Part shown: positions 63,595 through 64,000 of the stretch, in pieces
Position numbering within the stretch: the first letter of the stretch is position 1
How the letters are laid out: each line of letters opens with the position of its first letter
DNA from: Conchocele bisecta
Taxonomy: Eukaryota > Mollusca > Bivalvia > Lucinida > Thyasiridae
NCBI GenBank assembly: GCA_029237695.1
Contig: CM055277.1
Location: 38,288,242 to 38,352,241 of the forward strand
Reading direction: 5' to 3'
Length of the DNA stretch: 64,000 nt
Position numbers and translations under genes: made by a program
Notes under the pieces: model-generated
Database searches by the model: none
What the model was told of the DNA's origin: nothing
What the model saw: the letters and a program-made list of their open reading frames with translations, nothing else

Positions 63595-63631
63595 GGGTGG
63601 GGGGGGGGGGTGGGGGGGGTGGGGGGAGGGG
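63595..63631. repeat. G-run with G-quadruplex potential
   Basis: GGGGTGGGGGGGGGGG followed by TGGGGGGGGTGGGGGGAGGGG on the plus strand, which has four or more G-tracts with one-base loops. Confidence 0.85.
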
Positions 63632-63910
63632 ATGATAAAAGGTTCAAAGAATTTGCAGTCACATGGAATGTTTTTATTTAAACATCATGAAGTTCAGTGA
63701 AATAAAACAATAGTTATACATGTTTCTTGGCAATACATCTCAGAGAATAAACAAATAATAAGCATGTGCATGATTTGCAAAATACATAAGTATGTCCCAG
63801 AATTGTCATGTGCCTGATTGATAGTGGAACATCTCTAAACCGGACACCCTGGGGACATCCCAACTTAGAGAGGTTTCACTGTAATAAGAACATTATCCAG
63901 CTTTAAGTTT

Positions 63911-63943
63911 TGTGACGGACGGATGGACGGACGGACGGACGGG
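63911..63943. repeat. (GGAC)n tetranucleotide repeat
   Basis: About eight units, one with a GGAT variant. Confidence 0.9.
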
Positions 63944-64000
63944 AATTCTGATTCCAGTATTCCTCCACTCCGTGTTCCGGGGGAATGACAATCTGCTAGG

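Larger units (their letters stand above)
62710..64000. other. Upstream intron or 5' region of the Gly/Met-rich gene
   Basis: No exon seen. It contains a single end of the CAGTGGAACC family (62756-62785), a G-rich run at 63595-63631, a 62-bp fold-back of the same CAGTG family at 63822-63883 and a short (GGAC)n at 63911-63943. Confidence 0.5.

Overview
The window looks like raw nuclear DNA of a marine invertebrate, most likely a bivalve mollusc. The grounds are a very large simple satellite, a full-length Maverick/Polinton, many small fold-back (MITE-like) elements, fragments of a dispersed repeat that I associate with bivalve genomes, and spliced genes with GT-AG introns. No bacterial gene layout, rRNA gene, tRNA gene or CRISPR array is visible. 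The species assignment is inference.

Layout. (1) 1-21240: one tandem satellite of 64-bp and 61-bp monomers that runs off the left edge and is organised in ~2.0-2.5 kb and ~4.5 kb higher-order blocks. (2) 21241-24511: AT-rich non-coding DNA with small inverted-repeat elements. (3) 24512-40861: a 16.35-kb Maverick/Polinton with ~270-bp terminal inverted repeats (one 1-bp indel between them), AG...CT ends and a 5-bp direct repeat at the borders. It carries protein-primed DNA polymerase B, integrase, packaging ATPase, a double-jelly-roll major capsid protein, a probable penton protein and a set of small coiled-coil or membrane proteins. Several genes are split by frameshifts, polB also has a nonsense codon, and no adenain-type protease is seen. 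(4) 40862-42682: flank with a possible small exon and a 557-bp fold-back nested in an older repeat. (5) 42683-45929: three plus-strand exons of an unrecognised acidic/proline-rich protein, with a 31-bp satellite of ~62 copies in its second intron. (6) 45930-53487: non-coding, rich in MITEs and simple repeats. (7) 53488-62709: at least six minus-strand exons of a Gly/Met-rich low-complexity protein, possibly a secreted structural or shell-matrix-like protein. Its N-terminal exons lie beyond the right edge and its poly(A) signal is at 53488-53493. (8) 62710-64000: upstream intron with G-runs and simple repeats.

How the parts work together. In the Polinton, polymerase B and integrase would serve protein-primed replication and insertion, while the capsid protein, penton and ATPase form the virion-like morphogenesis module. 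The replication half (24.8-30.3 kb) is markedly AT-rich and the integrase/capsid half (30.4-40.5 kb) is near 50% GC, which suggests a mosaic. The two host genes are unrelated to the element. The Gly/Met gene is built almost entirely of phase 1-1 exons, including one of 27 nt, a design that lets repeat exons be gained or lost without a frame change.
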